Assembly (NCBI GenBank): GCA_910588965.1
Contig: CAJUSO010000001.1
Coordinates: 62,001 to 126,000, forward strand
Reading direction: 5' to 3'
DNA length: 64,000 bases
Source of the DNA: an uncultured Lachnospiraceae bacterium
GTDB taxonomy: Bacteria > Bacillota > Clostridia > Lachnospirales > Lachnospiraceae
The number at the start of each line of letters is the position of its first letter. Within the stretch, counting starts at the first letter, position 1. A model generated the notes under the pieces. The model saw only the letters and a program-made list of their open reading frames with translations. It made no database searches and had not been told where the DNA came from. This document shows positions 1 to 9,589 of the stretch, one piece after another. The position numbers and the translations under genes were made by a program.

Positions 1-3000
1 GCAGCGTGCGCAAGGCAGAGATGTTCCGGAGCAAATATGCGGATGCGGGCACGCCTACCTATGTGGAATTTACGTTCCTGTACCAGGGAAAGCCTTACAC
101 CGTGCGCAGGAACCCAGAGTATACGAGGCCGAAGAAAAGGGGGGAAGGGTTTACCTCTGAGAAAAGCGGCGCCGTCCTGACCTTTCCGGACGGGCGGCTG
201 CCTGTGACCAAAACAGAAGATGTGACGAAGGCAATCACAGCGTTAATAGGCTTGGATTACAAGCAATTTACCCAGATTGCCATGATTGCCCAAGGGGATT
301 TCCAAAAGCTGCTCCTAGCCGGGACGGATCAGAGGCGGGAAATCTTCCGGCAGATTTTCCATACGGAACTGTACCAGGAGATCCAAGAGCGGCTGGGCGC
401 TGAGGCAAAGGAACGGGAGAAAGCCTACGGGGATGTGTGCAGCAGTATTAGCCAGCGGCTGGGGGATGCAGCTACCCAAGGAGCCGGCGGGGCAGCCATA
501 GAGTATGAAAGCCTCAGGAAAAAAGGCTTCCAGGGCAAGGTGGAGCGAGGTTTGGAACTATTGGGAATCCTGCTGCAGGAGCAGGAGGAGGCTTTAACGG
601 GCTTAAAGGGGAGATTAAAAGCCATTGCCGAAGCAATTGGGGAGGAAGACCAGCGGCTGGGAAAAGCCAGGAATGGGAAGCGGCTTCAGGCAGATCTTTA
701 TCAGCGGCAGAAGGAATGGGGGGAAATAAAACCCCAGCTGGAAAGCGCACGTATGGAACAGCAGGAGGCAGAAGCGGCGGCACAGGAATGCCCCCTTTTG
801 CAGGGGCAGATAATCACCTGGGAAGAGCGCAAGAAACAGCGCCTAGAACTGGAACGGGCGGAACAGGAATTGCAGGATGTCAGCCAAAGGTTAGCAGAGA
901 ACCAAACCGGGCAGGAAGAACAGTTAGGGCGGCAGGCAAAGCTTAAGGCACAGGCCGCAGCCCAAAAAGAAGAATTGGCCTCCCTGCAGGAAGCCGGGGA
1001 AGAGAAGGTACGGCTAGAACGCCAGTGGGAAAAAGGGGAACAGGGCAGAGATAAGATAAAGGAAATCCTACAGGATGTTTCCCAAATCCGGGAAGGGCAA
1101 AAATCCTGCAGGGAAAGCCTTAAGGCAGCAGAAGGGCAGGAGAGGGGGCTTGGGGCATCCATACAGCAGAAACAGGAAAAGGCAGAGAGCCTGCAGGACC
1201 GGGATGCCCTGCTGGCTGCCCATAAGGGGAAGCTGGAAACCATTGTGAGGCAAGCGGAAGGCTTAAGGCAGCAGGACGGAGAATGGGAAAGGGTTTGCGG
1301 TGATATCAGCCAGGCAGAAGGAGTACTGGGAGAAATCTTAGGGCAAAGGGATAAAATCAAAGAAAAAGAGCAGGGACTGGCAGGCATCTTGGAGAGTGGG
1401 AAGGATGCAGCAGGCCAGGAGCAGGAATTTTACCAGCGCCAGGAAGCCTACCGGCAGAAGCAGGAAAATTTTACGGAATTGGCGGCGCAGATAGAGGAAG
1501 CAGAAGCCCAGGGGGAAAAAGCTATCCGGGCAAAAGAGGGTTTGCAGCGGCAGCGGAAGGAACAGGAAGAGCAGTTACAAGCCATCCAGGAGAAATGGGA
1601 CCAGGCGCGGCAGGCAGAGGCTCATGCGCAGCAGCAGAAACAGGAGCTGGAAGGGTTGGAAGCCAGGAAGGCCGGCCTGTCCCAATGGCTGGACAGCTAT
1701 AGGGAACTGCAAGAAGGGCAGGCAGGATTGGCCCAGAAACAGAAGGCCTACCAAGAGGCTTCCCAGGAACGGAACCGGCTGCGGGAAGGGTACCATCAGC
1801 TGGAGAAGGCGTTTTTAGACGCCCAGGCAGGGATGCTTGCAGCCAATTTAGCAGAAGGGGAGGCGTGCCCTGTCTGCGGCTCTGCCCACCATCCCCATTT
1901 GGCCAGATTGCCGCAGGAGGTGCCGGACAAGGAAGCGTTGGATGAGCAGAAACAAGAATTGTCTGCATGGGAAAGCAAGGCAGAACGCCTAAGCGCAGAA
2001 GCAGGACGTTGGAAGGAACAGATAGGGAAAGACGCAGAGAAGCTGCAGGCAGAAGGGGAAAGGCTGTTGGGGAGAAGCAGGAAGGAAGCGGAGGAAGGAG
2101 AGGCAGGGGGAATCCCTCTGGCAGGCAGCACTGCCAGGAAGGAAGCCCTGGGAACTGAGGAAGCCTTAGCAGCGCATCAGGCAGGCCTAGGAGCGGCAGT
2201 GGATTGTGCCATGGCACAGGAGGAGCAGCTTGGGCAGGGAATAGAGGCAGCCTTAGCAGCGCATCAGGCAGGCCTAAGAGCGGCAAAGGATTGTGCTATA
2301 GAACAAAAGGAGCAGTTTGTTCATGGAATAGAGGAAGCCTTAGCAGCGCTGCAGGCAAGCTTAAGAGCGGCAATGGATTGTATCACAGCACAAGAGCAGC
2401 AGCTTGTTCAGGGAATTGCAGCAGCAGGGAAAGCGGCGGCGCAAAGGGAAGCCTTAGAGGAAGCGCTTGACAAGGCAAAGGAAAGGCTGTCGGCTATCAA
2501 AGAACAGGTGCAGGGGAAAGAGCAAGAACAAGCTGTCCGGGAAGGGGAGTTAAGGGAGAAAAACAGGCAGCTTCAAAAGCTTGCCTCTGCGCTGGATTTC
2601 GAAGGATGCCCTTTGGGCAGGCAGGGACGCCAAAAGGCGGCAGAATGGATAGAAAGCCGCTGGAGGCAGCTGCACCTGCAATGGGAGCAGGCACAGCGCA
2701 AAAGGCAGCAGCAAGAGGAACGGGCTGCAGAGATGGACAAGCTGCATAAGGGCTTACAGGAACTGGAAGGGAAGGAAAAGAAAATCCAAAAATCATTGGA
2801 CGCCCTGGAAGGCAAAAAAGGCGCCATGGAACAGCAGATCCTGCAGAAACTCCAGGCAATCCCGCAAAACGTGATGCAAGGCACGCCAAAGGAGGCAGGG
2901 CACGCAGCAGACGGATATAGGCGGGGGATAAGCCAGGCGCTTTCCTGGTTGGAGGCCCAGGAGAGCCAGTTAAAAGCCAGGATCCAAAAGGCGGAAGAGG

Positions 3001-4358
3001 AAAGGAAGGAACGGGAAGCCCTCAAGCAGGATATCATAACTTTAGGGCAGCAGCAGAAAAAACTTTTAGAGACAATAGAAGGGCTAAGGCGCCGCCAGGA
3101 AGTTTTGGATAGCAGATACCTGGAACGGAAACAGCAGGCAGCGGATTTCCTGCTGCTGCCAGATATGCCTTGGGGCAGCCAATATGAAGGCGCAAAAGAA
3201 CTGCCGGAAGACGCCCTTTTCCATGCCATTGCCTTGGCAGGGCGCCAGCAGGAGGAAGCATTGGGAAGGCTTGGGTGCCTGATGCAGCAAAACAAGGCAA
3301 AGCGGGACAGGAAAGCCCAGTTAGAAGCTGCCCTCCCCCAAGCCGAGGAAGCTTTGGAAAGGATCCGGCAGGCATTGGAAGCCAGGAGCCTGCAGTCTGC
3401 CAGGCTTCTGGCAGAAAAGGAGAAGCTAACAGCCCAGGTACAGAAAAGTGTAGACGCCCTGGGCGGGAAGGACAGGAAAGAATTGGAGCAGGAGCTGGAG
3501 ATCCTTCGGTCAAAGAAGGAATCCCTCCTACAGGCGAAGGAGGCAGCAGATAAAAAACTGCAGGCCTTCCAGCAGAGGGGCGCAGAACTGCAGTCCCATA
3601 TGGCAGCCCTCCGGATCCAAATCGAAGAAAACGGCAGCCTTAAAGAAGAGGAAATCTTAGCCCGCAGGCAGCAATGGGTGGAAGAGCAGTCAATGCTCCA
3701 GGACAAACGGGCGGATTTCTATGCAGCCTATAAACGCAACCAGGAGATTTACCATTCTGTAAAAAAAGGGCAGGAAGAAGCGGTAGCGGCAGAGCAGCGT
3801 TGGGTCTGCCTGCGTGCGTTAGCCAACACGGCAAATGCCAAGCTTTTAAATAAGCCCAAGGTCGAATTGGAGACTTATATCCAGATGGCGTATTTTGAGA
3901 GGATCCTGCGGCGGGCGAACCTGCGCTTTTTAGCTATGAGCGGCGGGCAGTACGAGCTGAAGCGCCAAGAAGATGAGAGGGATAACCGGAAAAAGGCAGG
4001 CCTGGAACTGAATGTAATTGACCATTACAATGGGAGCGAGCGCAGCGTAAGGACCTTGTCCGGAGGAGAATCTTTCCAGGCTTCCCTGTCCCTGGCATTG
4101 GGCCTATCGGATGAAATCCAGTCGAATGCCGGGGGGATCCGGTTGGACGCCATGTTTGTGGACGAAGGGTTTGGCTCCTTGGATGAGGAAACCTTAAGCC
4201 GTGCCATGAAGACTTTGGACGGGCTGGCAGAGGGGGAACGGATGGTAGGTATTATTTCCCATGTGGGGGAATTGAAAGATAGGATTGAGAAGAAGATACT
4301 GGTGACAAAGGGCAGGAATGGGGAAGGCTTGGGGAGCCAGATACAGATAGAAGGGTAG
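1..4358 (+). CDS. sbcC: Exonuclease SbcC subunit, 5' end outside the window
   Basis: SMC-like ATPase subunit of the SbcCD nuclease, which cleaves hairpin and blocked DNA ends in the cytoplasm. The reading frame is open at base 1. The first visible residues correspond to the part of SbcC just after the Walker A loop, so roughly the first 60 residues and sbcD should lie upstream. Long coiled-coil arms rich in E, Q, K and A flank a zinc hook, CPVCGS, about 620 residues in (near base 1866). The C-terminal ATPase half carries the ABC signature LSGGESFQASLSLAL and a Walker B block with VDEGFGSLDEE (about 4060-4200). At over 1450 residues it is longer than most SbcC proteins. Part of the extra length is a three-fold 29-residue repeat just after the hook. 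Identification is secure. Confidence 0.95.
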   Translation, partial: SVRKAEMFRSKYADAGTPTYVEFTFLYQGKPYTVRRNPEYTRPKKRGEGFTSEKSGAVLTFPDGRLPVTKTEDVTKAITALIGLDYKQFTQIAMIAQGDFQKLLLAGTDQRREIFRQIFHTELYQEIQERLGAEAKEREKAYGDVCSSISQRLGDAATQGAGGAAIEYESLRKKGFQGKVERGLELLGILLQEQEEALTGLKGRLKAIAEAIGEEDQRLGKARNGKRLQADLYQRQKEWGEIKPQLESARMEQQEAEAAAQECPLLQGQIITWEERKKQRLELERAEQELQDVSQRLAENQTGQEEQLGRQAKLKAQAAAQKEELASLQEAGEEKVRLERQWEKGEQGRDKIKEILQDVSQIREGQKSCRESLKAAEGQERGLGASIQQKQEKAESLQDRDALLAAHKGKLETIVRQAEGLRQQDGEWERVCGDISQAEGVLGEILGQRDKIKEKEQGLAGILESGKDAAGQEQEFYQRQEAYRQKQENFTELAAQIEEAEAQGEKAIRAKEGLQRQRKEQEEQLQAIQEKWDQARQAEAHAQQQKQELEGLEARKAGLSQWLDSYRELQEGQAGLAQKQKAYQEASQERNRLREGYHQLEKAFLDAQAGMLAANLAEGEACPVCGSAHHPHLARLPQEVPDKEALDEQKQELSAWESKAERLSAEAGRWKEQIGKDAEKLQAEGERLLGRSRKEAEEGEAGGIPLAGSTARKEALGTEEALAAHQAGLGAAVDCAMAQEEQLGQGIEAALAAHQAGLRAAKDCAIEQKEQFVHGIEEALAALQASLRAAMDCITAQEQQLVQGIAAAGKAAAQREALEEALDKAKERLSAIKEQVQGKEQEQAVREGELREKNRQLQKLASALDFEGCPLGRQGRQKAAEWIESRWRQLHLQWEQAQRKRQQQEERAAEMDKLHKGLQELEGKEKKIQKSLDALEGKKGAMEQQILQKLQAIPQNVMQGTPKEAGHAADGYRRGISQALSWLEAQESQLKARIQKAEEERKEREALKQDIITLGQQQKKLLETIEGLRRRQEVLDSRYLERKQQAADFLLLPDMPWGSQYEGAKELPEDALFHAIALAGRQQEEALGRLGCLMQQNKAKRDRKAQLEAALPQAEEALERIRQALEARSLQSARLLAEKEKLTAQVQKSVDALGGKDRKELEQELEILRSKKESLLQAKEAADKKLQAFQQRGAELQSHMAALRIQIEENGSLKEEEILARRQQWVEEQSMLQDKRADFYAAYKRNQEIYHSVKKGQEEAVAAEQRWVCLRALANTANAKLLNKPKVELETYIQMAYFERILRRANLRFLAMSGGQYELKRQEDERDNRKKAGLELNVIDHYNGSERSVRTLSGGESFQASLSLALGLSDEIQSNAGGIRLDAMFVDEGFGSLDEETLSRAMKTLDGLAEGERMVGIISHVGELKDRIEKKILVTKGRNGEGLGSQIQIEG
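2157..2417 (+). repeat. Three in-frame 87-bp tandem repeats inside sbcC
   Basis: Three consecutive 87-bp units begin at 2157, 2244 and 2331. Each encodes 29 residues of the pattern E-(E/A)-A-L-A-A-x-Q-A-x-L, followed by A-A-x-D-C and a Q/E-rich stretch ending G-I. Each unit carries one cysteine in D-C-A or D-C-I. The length is a multiple of three, so the frame is kept and the coiled-coil arm near the zinc hook is lengthened. Copies differ at several positions, so this is not a very recent expansion. Confidence 0.9.
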
Positions 4359-4417
4359 GATCTTAGCAGCCCATACTGCCATACTGCCTCACGGCCTCTT
4401 AGAAGCACGTTGTAGCT

Positions 4418-4443
4418 GGGGGATAAGCATACAGCTATCCCCC
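4418..4443. other. GC-rich hairpin between convergent sbcC and mgtE
   Basis: GGGGGATA and TATCCCCC form an 8-bp stem around a 10-nt loop downstream of sbcC. No clear T-tract follows on either strand, so it is only a weak candidate for a terminator. Confidence 0.35.
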
Positions 4444-4460
4444 GCTGTCCCCTGGAATTG

Positions 4461-4600
4461 GCAAGGCGCCGTCCAATACAGGATTGCCAGATCCCAGAGG
4501 AGGAACCGCGGGCCTATGGCGAAATATGCAGCAAGGCGCCATCCAGTACAGGATTGCCAGATCCCAAGGGAGGAACCGCAGGCCTATGGCGAAATATGCA
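4461..4600. repeat. 70-bp tandem duplication overlapping the mgtE 3' end
   Basis: Two adjacent 70-bp copies start at 4461 and 4531 and differ at only a few positions. The right copy contains the last codons and stop of mgtE (minus strand). The left copy is therefore a duplicated mgtE tail lying beyond the stop. Confidence 0.85.
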
Positions 4601-5981
4601 GCAAGATAGTGGCAATCTGGAAATAAATCAAAATCGAACAGATATCTACAATCGTAGAAATCAATGGCGCTGCCATCAGGGCTGGGTCTAAGCCAATGTG
4701 CTCTGCCACCAGCGGCAGGGTACATCCGATAAACTTGGACAGGATGACAATGATTACCAGGGCAAGCCCAATCACAATTGCAATCTGCAGATCCCCATAT
4801 TGGATATAAATCCGCATCCCATTTACAAATGCAAGCACAACGCTGACCAGCAGCGCGATGCGGAATTCTTTAAAGATTACTTTCAGGATATCCTTGAATT
4901 TAATCTCATCCAAAGCTAGCCCCCGGATCATCAGGGTAGAGCTTTGGGAGCCGCAGTTCCCCCCGGTCCCTGTCAGCATAGGGATAAAAGACACTAACAG
5001 GGGATAAAGCCGAAACGTTTCCTGGTAATGTGTAATGATGGATCCGCTCACCGTTGCAGACAGCATCAAAAACAGAAGCCAGGAAATCCGGCTTTTGGCA
5101 TGGGAGAAGGCAGAAGTATGGAAGTAGCTGTCATCCGTGGGCATGATAGCGGCCATTTTGGCCATATCCTCCGTATGCTCTTCCTGCATTACATCCATGG
5201 CGTCGTCAAAGGTGATAATCCCCACCAGCCGTTCCTCACGGTCCACCACGGGAATGGCTAGGAAATCATACTTATTCAGGATCTTTGCCACCTCTTCCTT
5301 GTCCTCATGGGTATCCACATAAATTACATTGGTCTCCATAATGTCTTCAATCTGCATGGCGTCCTCTGCCATGAGCAGATCCTTTACAGATACCATGCCG
5401 ATAAGCTTACGGTTTTCCGTCACATAGCAGGTATAGATGGTCTCCTTGTCCACGGCTGTCCTGCGGATACGGGAAATGGCAGCGCCTACCGTCATTTCCT
5501 TTTTGATATTGACATACTCTATGGTCATCAGGCTTCCAGCGCTGTCCTTGGGGTAGTTTAAGAGCTGGTTGATGTTCTTGCGGGTTTCCTCGTCTGTATT
5601 GCGCAGGATCCTGGCCACTACATTTGCAGGCATCTCTTCAATCATATCCACCGTGTCGTCCAGGAAAATATCGTCCATGACAGCCCGCAGTTCCCGGTCC
5701 GTCAAGGTGTTAATCAAAGTTTTCTGCATTTCCCTGCTCATATAAGAGAAGCAGTCGGCGGCGTCCTCCTTGGGCAGGAGGCGGTACAAAAGGGGGATTT
5801 CCTTTTTATCCATTTCGTCAAACAGGAGAGCGATATCGGCAGCATTCAGGTTACCTAAGATCTGGCGGATAAGGGAATATTTCCGTTCGCACATCAGCTG
5901 CTCCGCCAAATGCTGGATTTCCTCCAGCTCCATATCTGTAAAATCCATGTTTTCTATCTCCAGGCTGTCAGTATTAATCAT
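4584..5981 (-). CDS. mgtE: Magnesium transporter MgtE
   Basis: Inner-membrane Mg2+ channel/transporter of the MgtE family, 465 residues, close to the family norm of about 450. The N-terminal cytosolic MgtE_N helical domain (about 20-120) is followed by two CBS repeats (about 135-255) that sense Mg2+. About five transmembrane helices make up the last 180 residues. The hallmark pore motifs GTGGNCGSQSS and DPALMAAPLISTIVD are present, with the conserved Asp in the second. The ATG at 5981 is preceded by AAAGGAGGGG. It lies 59 bp downstream of the PLP decarboxylase gene on the same strand and may be cotranscribed with it. No M-box-like leader fits in that short gap. The 3' end is caught up in a 70-bp tandem duplication. 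Confidence 0.95.
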   Translation of the reverse strand: MINTDSLEIENMDFTDMELEEIQHLAEQLMCERKYSLIRQILGNLNAADIALLFDEMDKKEIPLLYRLLPKEDAADCFSYMSREMQKTLINTLTDRELRAVMDDIFLDDTVDMIEEMPANVVARILRNTDEETRKNINQLLNYPKDSAGSLMTIEYVNIKKEMTVGAAISRIRRTAVDKETIYTCYVTENRKLIGMVSVKDLLMAEDAMQIEDIMETNVIYVDTHEDKEEVAKILNKYDFLAIPVVDREERLVGIITFDDAMDVMQEEHTEDMAKMAAIMPTDDSYFHTSAFSHAKSRISWLLFLMLSATVSGSIITHYQETFRLYPLLVSFIPMLTGTGGNCGSQSSTLMIRGLALDEIKFKDILKVIFKEFRIALLVSVVLAFVNGMRIYIQYGDLQIAIVIGLALVIIVILSKFIGCTLPLVAEHIGLDPALMAAPLISTIVDICSILIYFQIATILLHISP

Positions 5982-6040
5982 AAAACCCCTCCTTTCTGTA
6001 AAGTATATGCTATTCTAACACAGCCTTCAGGGAAAGTCCA

Positions 6041-7507
6041 TCATCCTTTCACTACCCGGATGCGGTTATTTGCAATGTCAGCAGGCCCTTCTATGGGAAG
6101 CCCTTGGCGCTGGCATTGGGTAATGATGCTTAGGAGGCTTCCCGTCAGGATTTCCCCAGGGGTGGCTAAAGGGATGCCAGGGGGATACAGGTAGATGTAC
6201 TCCTGGCTGATATGCCCGATGGAGCCCTTTAAGGGCAGCGCCTCGGAGGGGCATTCCAGGGCCTTGGAAATGGACATGCCAGGCTTGGGGATTTGGTAAA
6301 TGGCCTGGGCGTCCAAAGGCCTGCCGCTTTGGGCAAGGGAAGGGGCGGGGCTTTTCTTGTCAATTTCTTCCAATGCGGCGCTTAGGCGCAGGAACCCCTC
6401 CGGCGTGTCCATCAAGGAAGCCAGGGCAGTCGTATAGTGCCCGGAGCTCATCTCCATCTGCAGATGGAAACCATTTAATAAAGCGTCATATAAATCCTTG
6501 CCGGTAAGGCCTGAATTGCCCGTGGAAACCAGTATTTTTGAAAAATCATGGGCAAAACAGGCTTCCGGCGGGCAGGTGGATGGCTCAAATACCTTAAGGC
6601 GCCGCAGCGTCCTGGCTTTTTTGTAAAACTGCCTCAGTAATTGGGCAAAGCGGGCCATCTGTTCCCTGCCTTCCTTCTTTAGATAGCGGATGCACTGTTC
6701 GATAGACGCCATCAGCAGATAAGAAGGGGAACTGGTCTGGTAAATGCCCAGGAAGCGGCGGAGGGCGTCTAGGCAGATACGGTTGGAGTTTACATGGAGC
6801 AGGGCTGCCTGGGTCAGGCAGGGCAGGGTCTTATGGAGGCTTTGTACCACAACATCCGCACCGCACTGCAGGGCAGAATCTGGGAACTCGCTGGAAAATG
6901 CAAGGTGGGCGCCATGGGCCTCGTCCACAATCAGGGGGACGTTATGGGCATGGGCAATCCCTGCGATTTTCTGGATATCTGACAGGACGCCGTCATAGGT
7001 GGGGGAAGTGATAAATACCCCGCCAATCTGCGGCAGGTCCTCCAAAGCCTGCGCCACATGGGCAGGCTGGATTGAGCCAGATATACCGAATTCTGTCCTG
7101 GAGGGCAGCAGATAGACGGTTTCCAGTTCCCTCAAATAAGCCGCATGGTAGGCGGCCTTATGGCTGTTGCGGGACATTAATAAGACGCCCCCCCGTGGGA
7201 TGGCAGCGCTGATGGCAGCCAAAATGCCGCTGGTGCTGCCATTGACAAGGAAAAAAGATTTCTGGGCGCCATAAAGGGCGGCAGCCCGTTCCTGTGCATC
7301 CCTGAGGATGCCCCTTGCATGGTGGAGGTTGTCGAAGCCCTCAATTTCTGTAATGTCGATAGAATAAGGATTTGGGAATTCTAAGGGGGTACGTTTATGG
7401 CCTGGCATGTGGAATGGATACCAATCCTCGCCGGCATATTCCAAAAGACGCTTGTCCAGGAAAGGGGAGCCGGCTTTTTGCATCGTATAAAAAATATGGT
7501 CAGGCAT
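6041..7507 (-). CDS. PLP-dependent Orn/Lys/Arg decarboxylase-family enzyme
   Basis: A 488-residue fold-type I PLP enzyme of the Orn/Lys/Arg decarboxylase major-domain family. Family members decarboxylate basic amino acids, the first step to polyamines such as agmatine or cadaverine. The HMPGHKR motif is at residues 33-39, DEAHGAH is near 194, and the PLP-binding lysine sits in QSLHKTLP near 225. The length matches the short Firmicutes class (SpeA/YaaO-like), which lacks the N-terminal wing domain of the E. coli inducible enzymes. In Firmicutes such genes often sit beside a holB/tmk block, as here (holB is about 3 kb away). Substrate cannot be read from sequence. The start ATG follows AAAGGAGG. 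Confidence 0.9.
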   Translation of the reverse strand: MPDHIFYTMQKAGSPFLDKRLLEYAGEDWYPFHMPGHKRTPLEFPNPYSIDITEIEGFDNLHHARGILRDAQERAAALYGAQKSFFLVNGSTSGILAAISAAIPRGGVLLMSRNSHKAAYHAAYLRELETVYLLPSRTEFGISGSIQPAHVAQALEDLPQIGGVFITSPTYDGVLSDIQKIAGIAHAHNVPLIVDEAHGAHLAFSSEFPDSALQCGADVVVQSLHKTLPCLTQAALLHVNSNRICLDALRRFLGIYQTSSPSYLLMASIEQCIRYLKKEGREQMARFAQLLRQFYKKARTLRRLKVFEPSTCPPEACFAHDFSKILVSTGNSGLTGKDLYDALLNGFHLQMEMSSGHYTTALASLMDTPEGFLRLSAALEEIDKKSPAPSLAQSGRPLDAQAIYQIPKPGMSISKALECPSEALPLKGSIGHISQEYIYLYPPGIPLATPGEILTGSLLSIITQCQRQGLPIEGPADIANNRIRVVKG

Positions 7508-7862
7508 AAGAGCCTCCTTTCTGTAGAAGGAAATTTACTGGCGGGCAAGTTCATGGGGAAATATATGGCCTGAAGGATAAGGCATGGAATCTTTGGATAG
7601 ATTCTTTTCTAGTATACTCGAAAAGGATGGGAAAATCTATGGTTTTCTGAAAAATAGAGAGTGTAATATAAAATGTGAGAGATGCCGGTAATAAAAGCGG
7701 AGGCGGGTGTTGCGGTATGGGGCAGCCCCAATCGGGCGCTCGGGAAGCAGGGGGTTACTCCGGCGGTTAAGAAGCGATGGCCGCATAGCGCCTTGCCATA
7801 GGATGTAACTGCCGGAGCAATCGTCCAACCATAAGGAAATATGTAACCGTTCCCGCCCAAAA
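7508..7862. other. Intergenic region, 355 bp
   Basis: Lies between two minus-strand genes. Open frames here show no recognisable protein. A TATACT box read on the minus strand near 7612-7617 could be the -10 element for the decarboxylase gene, but no good -35 box accompanies it. Confidence 0.4.
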
Positions 7863-8195
7863 TCAGGAAAAATATTCCTGGAGCACAGAGTTAAACAATT
7901 TCTCATCCTCCATGCGTTTCTGCTCTTCGGAAAGCGGCGCTTTCTGTACGGGCTCCATGTTCCTTGGCTGGCCTGCCTGTACCCGTGCTTCTTCTTCTGT
8001 TTCCTCTTCCTCGCTTAACACCACGTCCATGTAAGCCTGCATATTCTCCGAAATACTTCCAAGGCTCTTGTTCAGCCTTTTTATCTGCCTTAATATCCTG
8101 GACAGGTAAGTCATCAGCACCAGCCCCATCAGTGCGGCGGCGCCTGCTGCCAGGATCCATCTGTAAGTTTGCGCAAGCTGTAAAAGCTCTTCCAT
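7863..8195 (-). CDS. Small single-pass membrane protein, unknown function
   Basis: A 110-residue protein with one N-terminal hydrophobic helix (about residues 12-32, rich in A, L and G), a short basic segment after it, and a long acidic, charged cytoplasmic-type tail ending in a Phe/Tyr-containing motif. I do not recognise the family. The start at 8195 was chosen because AAGGAGG lies 8 nt upstream. An ATG two codons earlier (8201) is only 2 nt from that site, and a longer frame reaches 8234. It has its own good minus-strand promoter (8318-8346) and is divergent from murG. Confidence 0.7.
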   Translation of the reverse strand: MEELLQLAQTYRWILAAGAAALMGLVLMTYLSRILRQIKRLNKSLGSISENMQAYMDVVLSEEEETEEEARVQAGQPRNMEPVQKAPLSEEQKRMEDEKLFNSVLQEYFS

Positions 8196-8317
8196 AGGCA
8201 TCTCCTCCTTTTGCCCAAAGCGCACCCAGGGCATTCGCCCTTTTCCACAGGCCCAGGCTTAAGCATCCCGCCTGTACCATAAAACCAGGAGCGCCTTCCA
8301 ATAATAGTTCCACCCCT

Positions 8318-8346
8318 ATTATAAAGTGTTCCGTCCCATCTGTGAA
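8318..8346 (-). promoter_or_regulatory. Sigma-A-type promoter for the small membrane protein gene
   Basis: On the minus strand TTCACA, 17 nt, TATAAT: 5/6 and 6/6 matches to the consensus boxes with ideal spacing, about 120 bp upstream of the start at 8195. Confidence 0.65.
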
Positions 8347-8403
8347 GTGCCTGTCCCCCTTTTTTCATCGCATGTTTCGCCATATTTCGCCTTCTTATCA
8401 CCC

Positions 8404-8431
8404 TTGACTTTTTCCCATAAGGGTATAAGAT
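8404..8431 (+). promoter_or_regulatory. Possible promoter for murG
   Basis: TTGACT (8404-8409) with TAAGAT (8426-8431) after 16 nt, about 90 bp upstream of the murG start. The -10 box is imperfect. A TATAAG at 8424 would give spacing that is too short. Confidence 0.4.
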
Positions 8432-8518
8432 AAAAGTGGGCTTCTGTGCCTGGGGCGTAGGGCCATTCCCTCCCCAGCAGGGCCTGCCTTGCAAAAAATC
8501 ACCAGAATGGAGGAACCC

Positions 8519-9589
8519 ATGAAAAGAATCGTATTAACAGGCGGAGGAACCGCCGGCCATGTTACCCCGAATATCGCCCTCCTTCCCCGTCTGAGGGAAT
8601 TGGGCTATGAAATACATTACATTGGCTCCTATGACGGCATGGAGAGGAAGCTGATTGAACAATGCAATATCCCCTATTACGGGATTGCCTCCGGCAAGCT
8701 GCGCCGCTACTTTGACTGGAAAAATTTTTCCGACCCTTTCAAAGTATTGAAAGGCTATGGCCAGGCGCGGCGCCTGCTAAGGAAATTAAAGCCAGACGTG
8801 GTATTTTCGAAGGGAGGCTTCGTCTCCGTCCCAGTGGTCATGGCAGCCAAGCGCCGTAAGATACCCGCCATAATCCACGAATCAGACCTTACGCCCGGGC
8901 TGGCCAACAAACTGGCTATCCCCCATGCATGGAAGGTCTGCTGCAACTTCCCCGAGACCTTGAAATACCTTCCCAAGGAGAAGGCAGTCCTGACAGGCTC
9001 CCCCATCCGCCGGGAACTTCTGTCTGGGGATAAATCCAGGGGCTTTACATATTGCGGCCTGGAGCCGGGAAAGCCTGTCATCCTGGTTATCGGCGGCAGC
9101 GCGGGCTCCCAGTTCATCAATGAGCTGGTGCGCCATATCCTCCCAGATCTGCTGAAAACCTACCAGGTAGTCCACCTCTGCGGAAAAGGCAAGCTGGAAG
9201 ATTCCCTAAAAGGCACAAAGGGATATGCCCAGTTTGAATATATCAACCAGGAGCTGCGGGATATCTTTGCCATGGCAGACCTTGTGGTTTCAAGGGCCGG
9301 CGCAAATGCCATCTGTGAATTGCTGGCATTGCATAAACCGAATATCCTGATCCCACTCTCGGCAGCCGCCAGCAGGGGCGACCAGATCCTGAATGCCCAT
9401 TCCTTTGAAAAGCAGGGGTTCAGCATGGTGGTTGAGGAAGAAAACTTAAGCGATGTGGTCCTTATCAATGCGATAAAAGACTTATTCCAGAACAGGAAGA
9501 AATATATAGATACCATGTCAGGGAGCAAGCAGCTGAATTCCGTGGAGACGGTGGTGCAGCTGATTGAAGAGGCAGCGAAGAAAAAATAG
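8519..9589 (+). CDS. murG: UDP-GlcNAc:lipid I N-acetylglucosamine transferase MurG
   Basis: Membrane-associated GT28 glycosyltransferase that converts lipid I to lipid II, the last cytoplasmic step of peptidoglycan precursor synthesis. 356 residues, normal for MurG. The N-terminal glycine loop GGGTAGHVTPN, SKGGFVSVPVV, HESDLTPGLANK and the C-domain GGSAGSQFINE are all characteristic. The ATG at 8519 was chosen because GGAGG lies 5 nt upstream. A longer frame from 8489 (TTG) has no site. The gene stands outside a division/cell-wall cluster, as is common for Lachnospiraceae murG of this type. Genomes of this group may carry a second murG, so essentiality is not implied. Confidence 0.93.
   Translation: MKRIVLTGGGTAGHVTPNIALLPRLRELGYEIHYIGSYDGMERKLIEQCNIPYYGIASGKLRRYFDWKNFSDPFKVLKGYGQARRLLRKLKPDVVFSKGGFVSVPVVMAAKRRKIPAIIHESDLTPGLANKLAIPHAWKVCCNFPETLKYLPKEKAVLTGSPIRRELLSGDKSRGFTYCGLEPGKPVILVIGGSAGSQFINELVRHILPDLLKTYQVVHLCGKGKLEDSLKGTKGYAQFEYINQELRDIFAMADLVVSRAGANAICELLALHKPNILIPLSAAASRGDQILNAHSFEKQGFSMVVEEENLSDVVLINAIKDLFQNRKKYIDTMSGSKQLNSVETVVQLIEEAAKKK

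Noticed and set aside
425..3834. Long open frames on the minus strand and in other frames inside sbcC
   Set aside because: They are shadows of the GC-rich coiled-coil coding sequence: low-complexity Pro/Leu/Ser/Cys-rich, without start sites or known domains.
4435..4725. Minus-strand frame of 96 codons across the sbcC-mgtE gap
   Set aside because: It is an alternative frame through the mgtE tail and its 70-bp duplicate; its repetitive residues come from the duplication.
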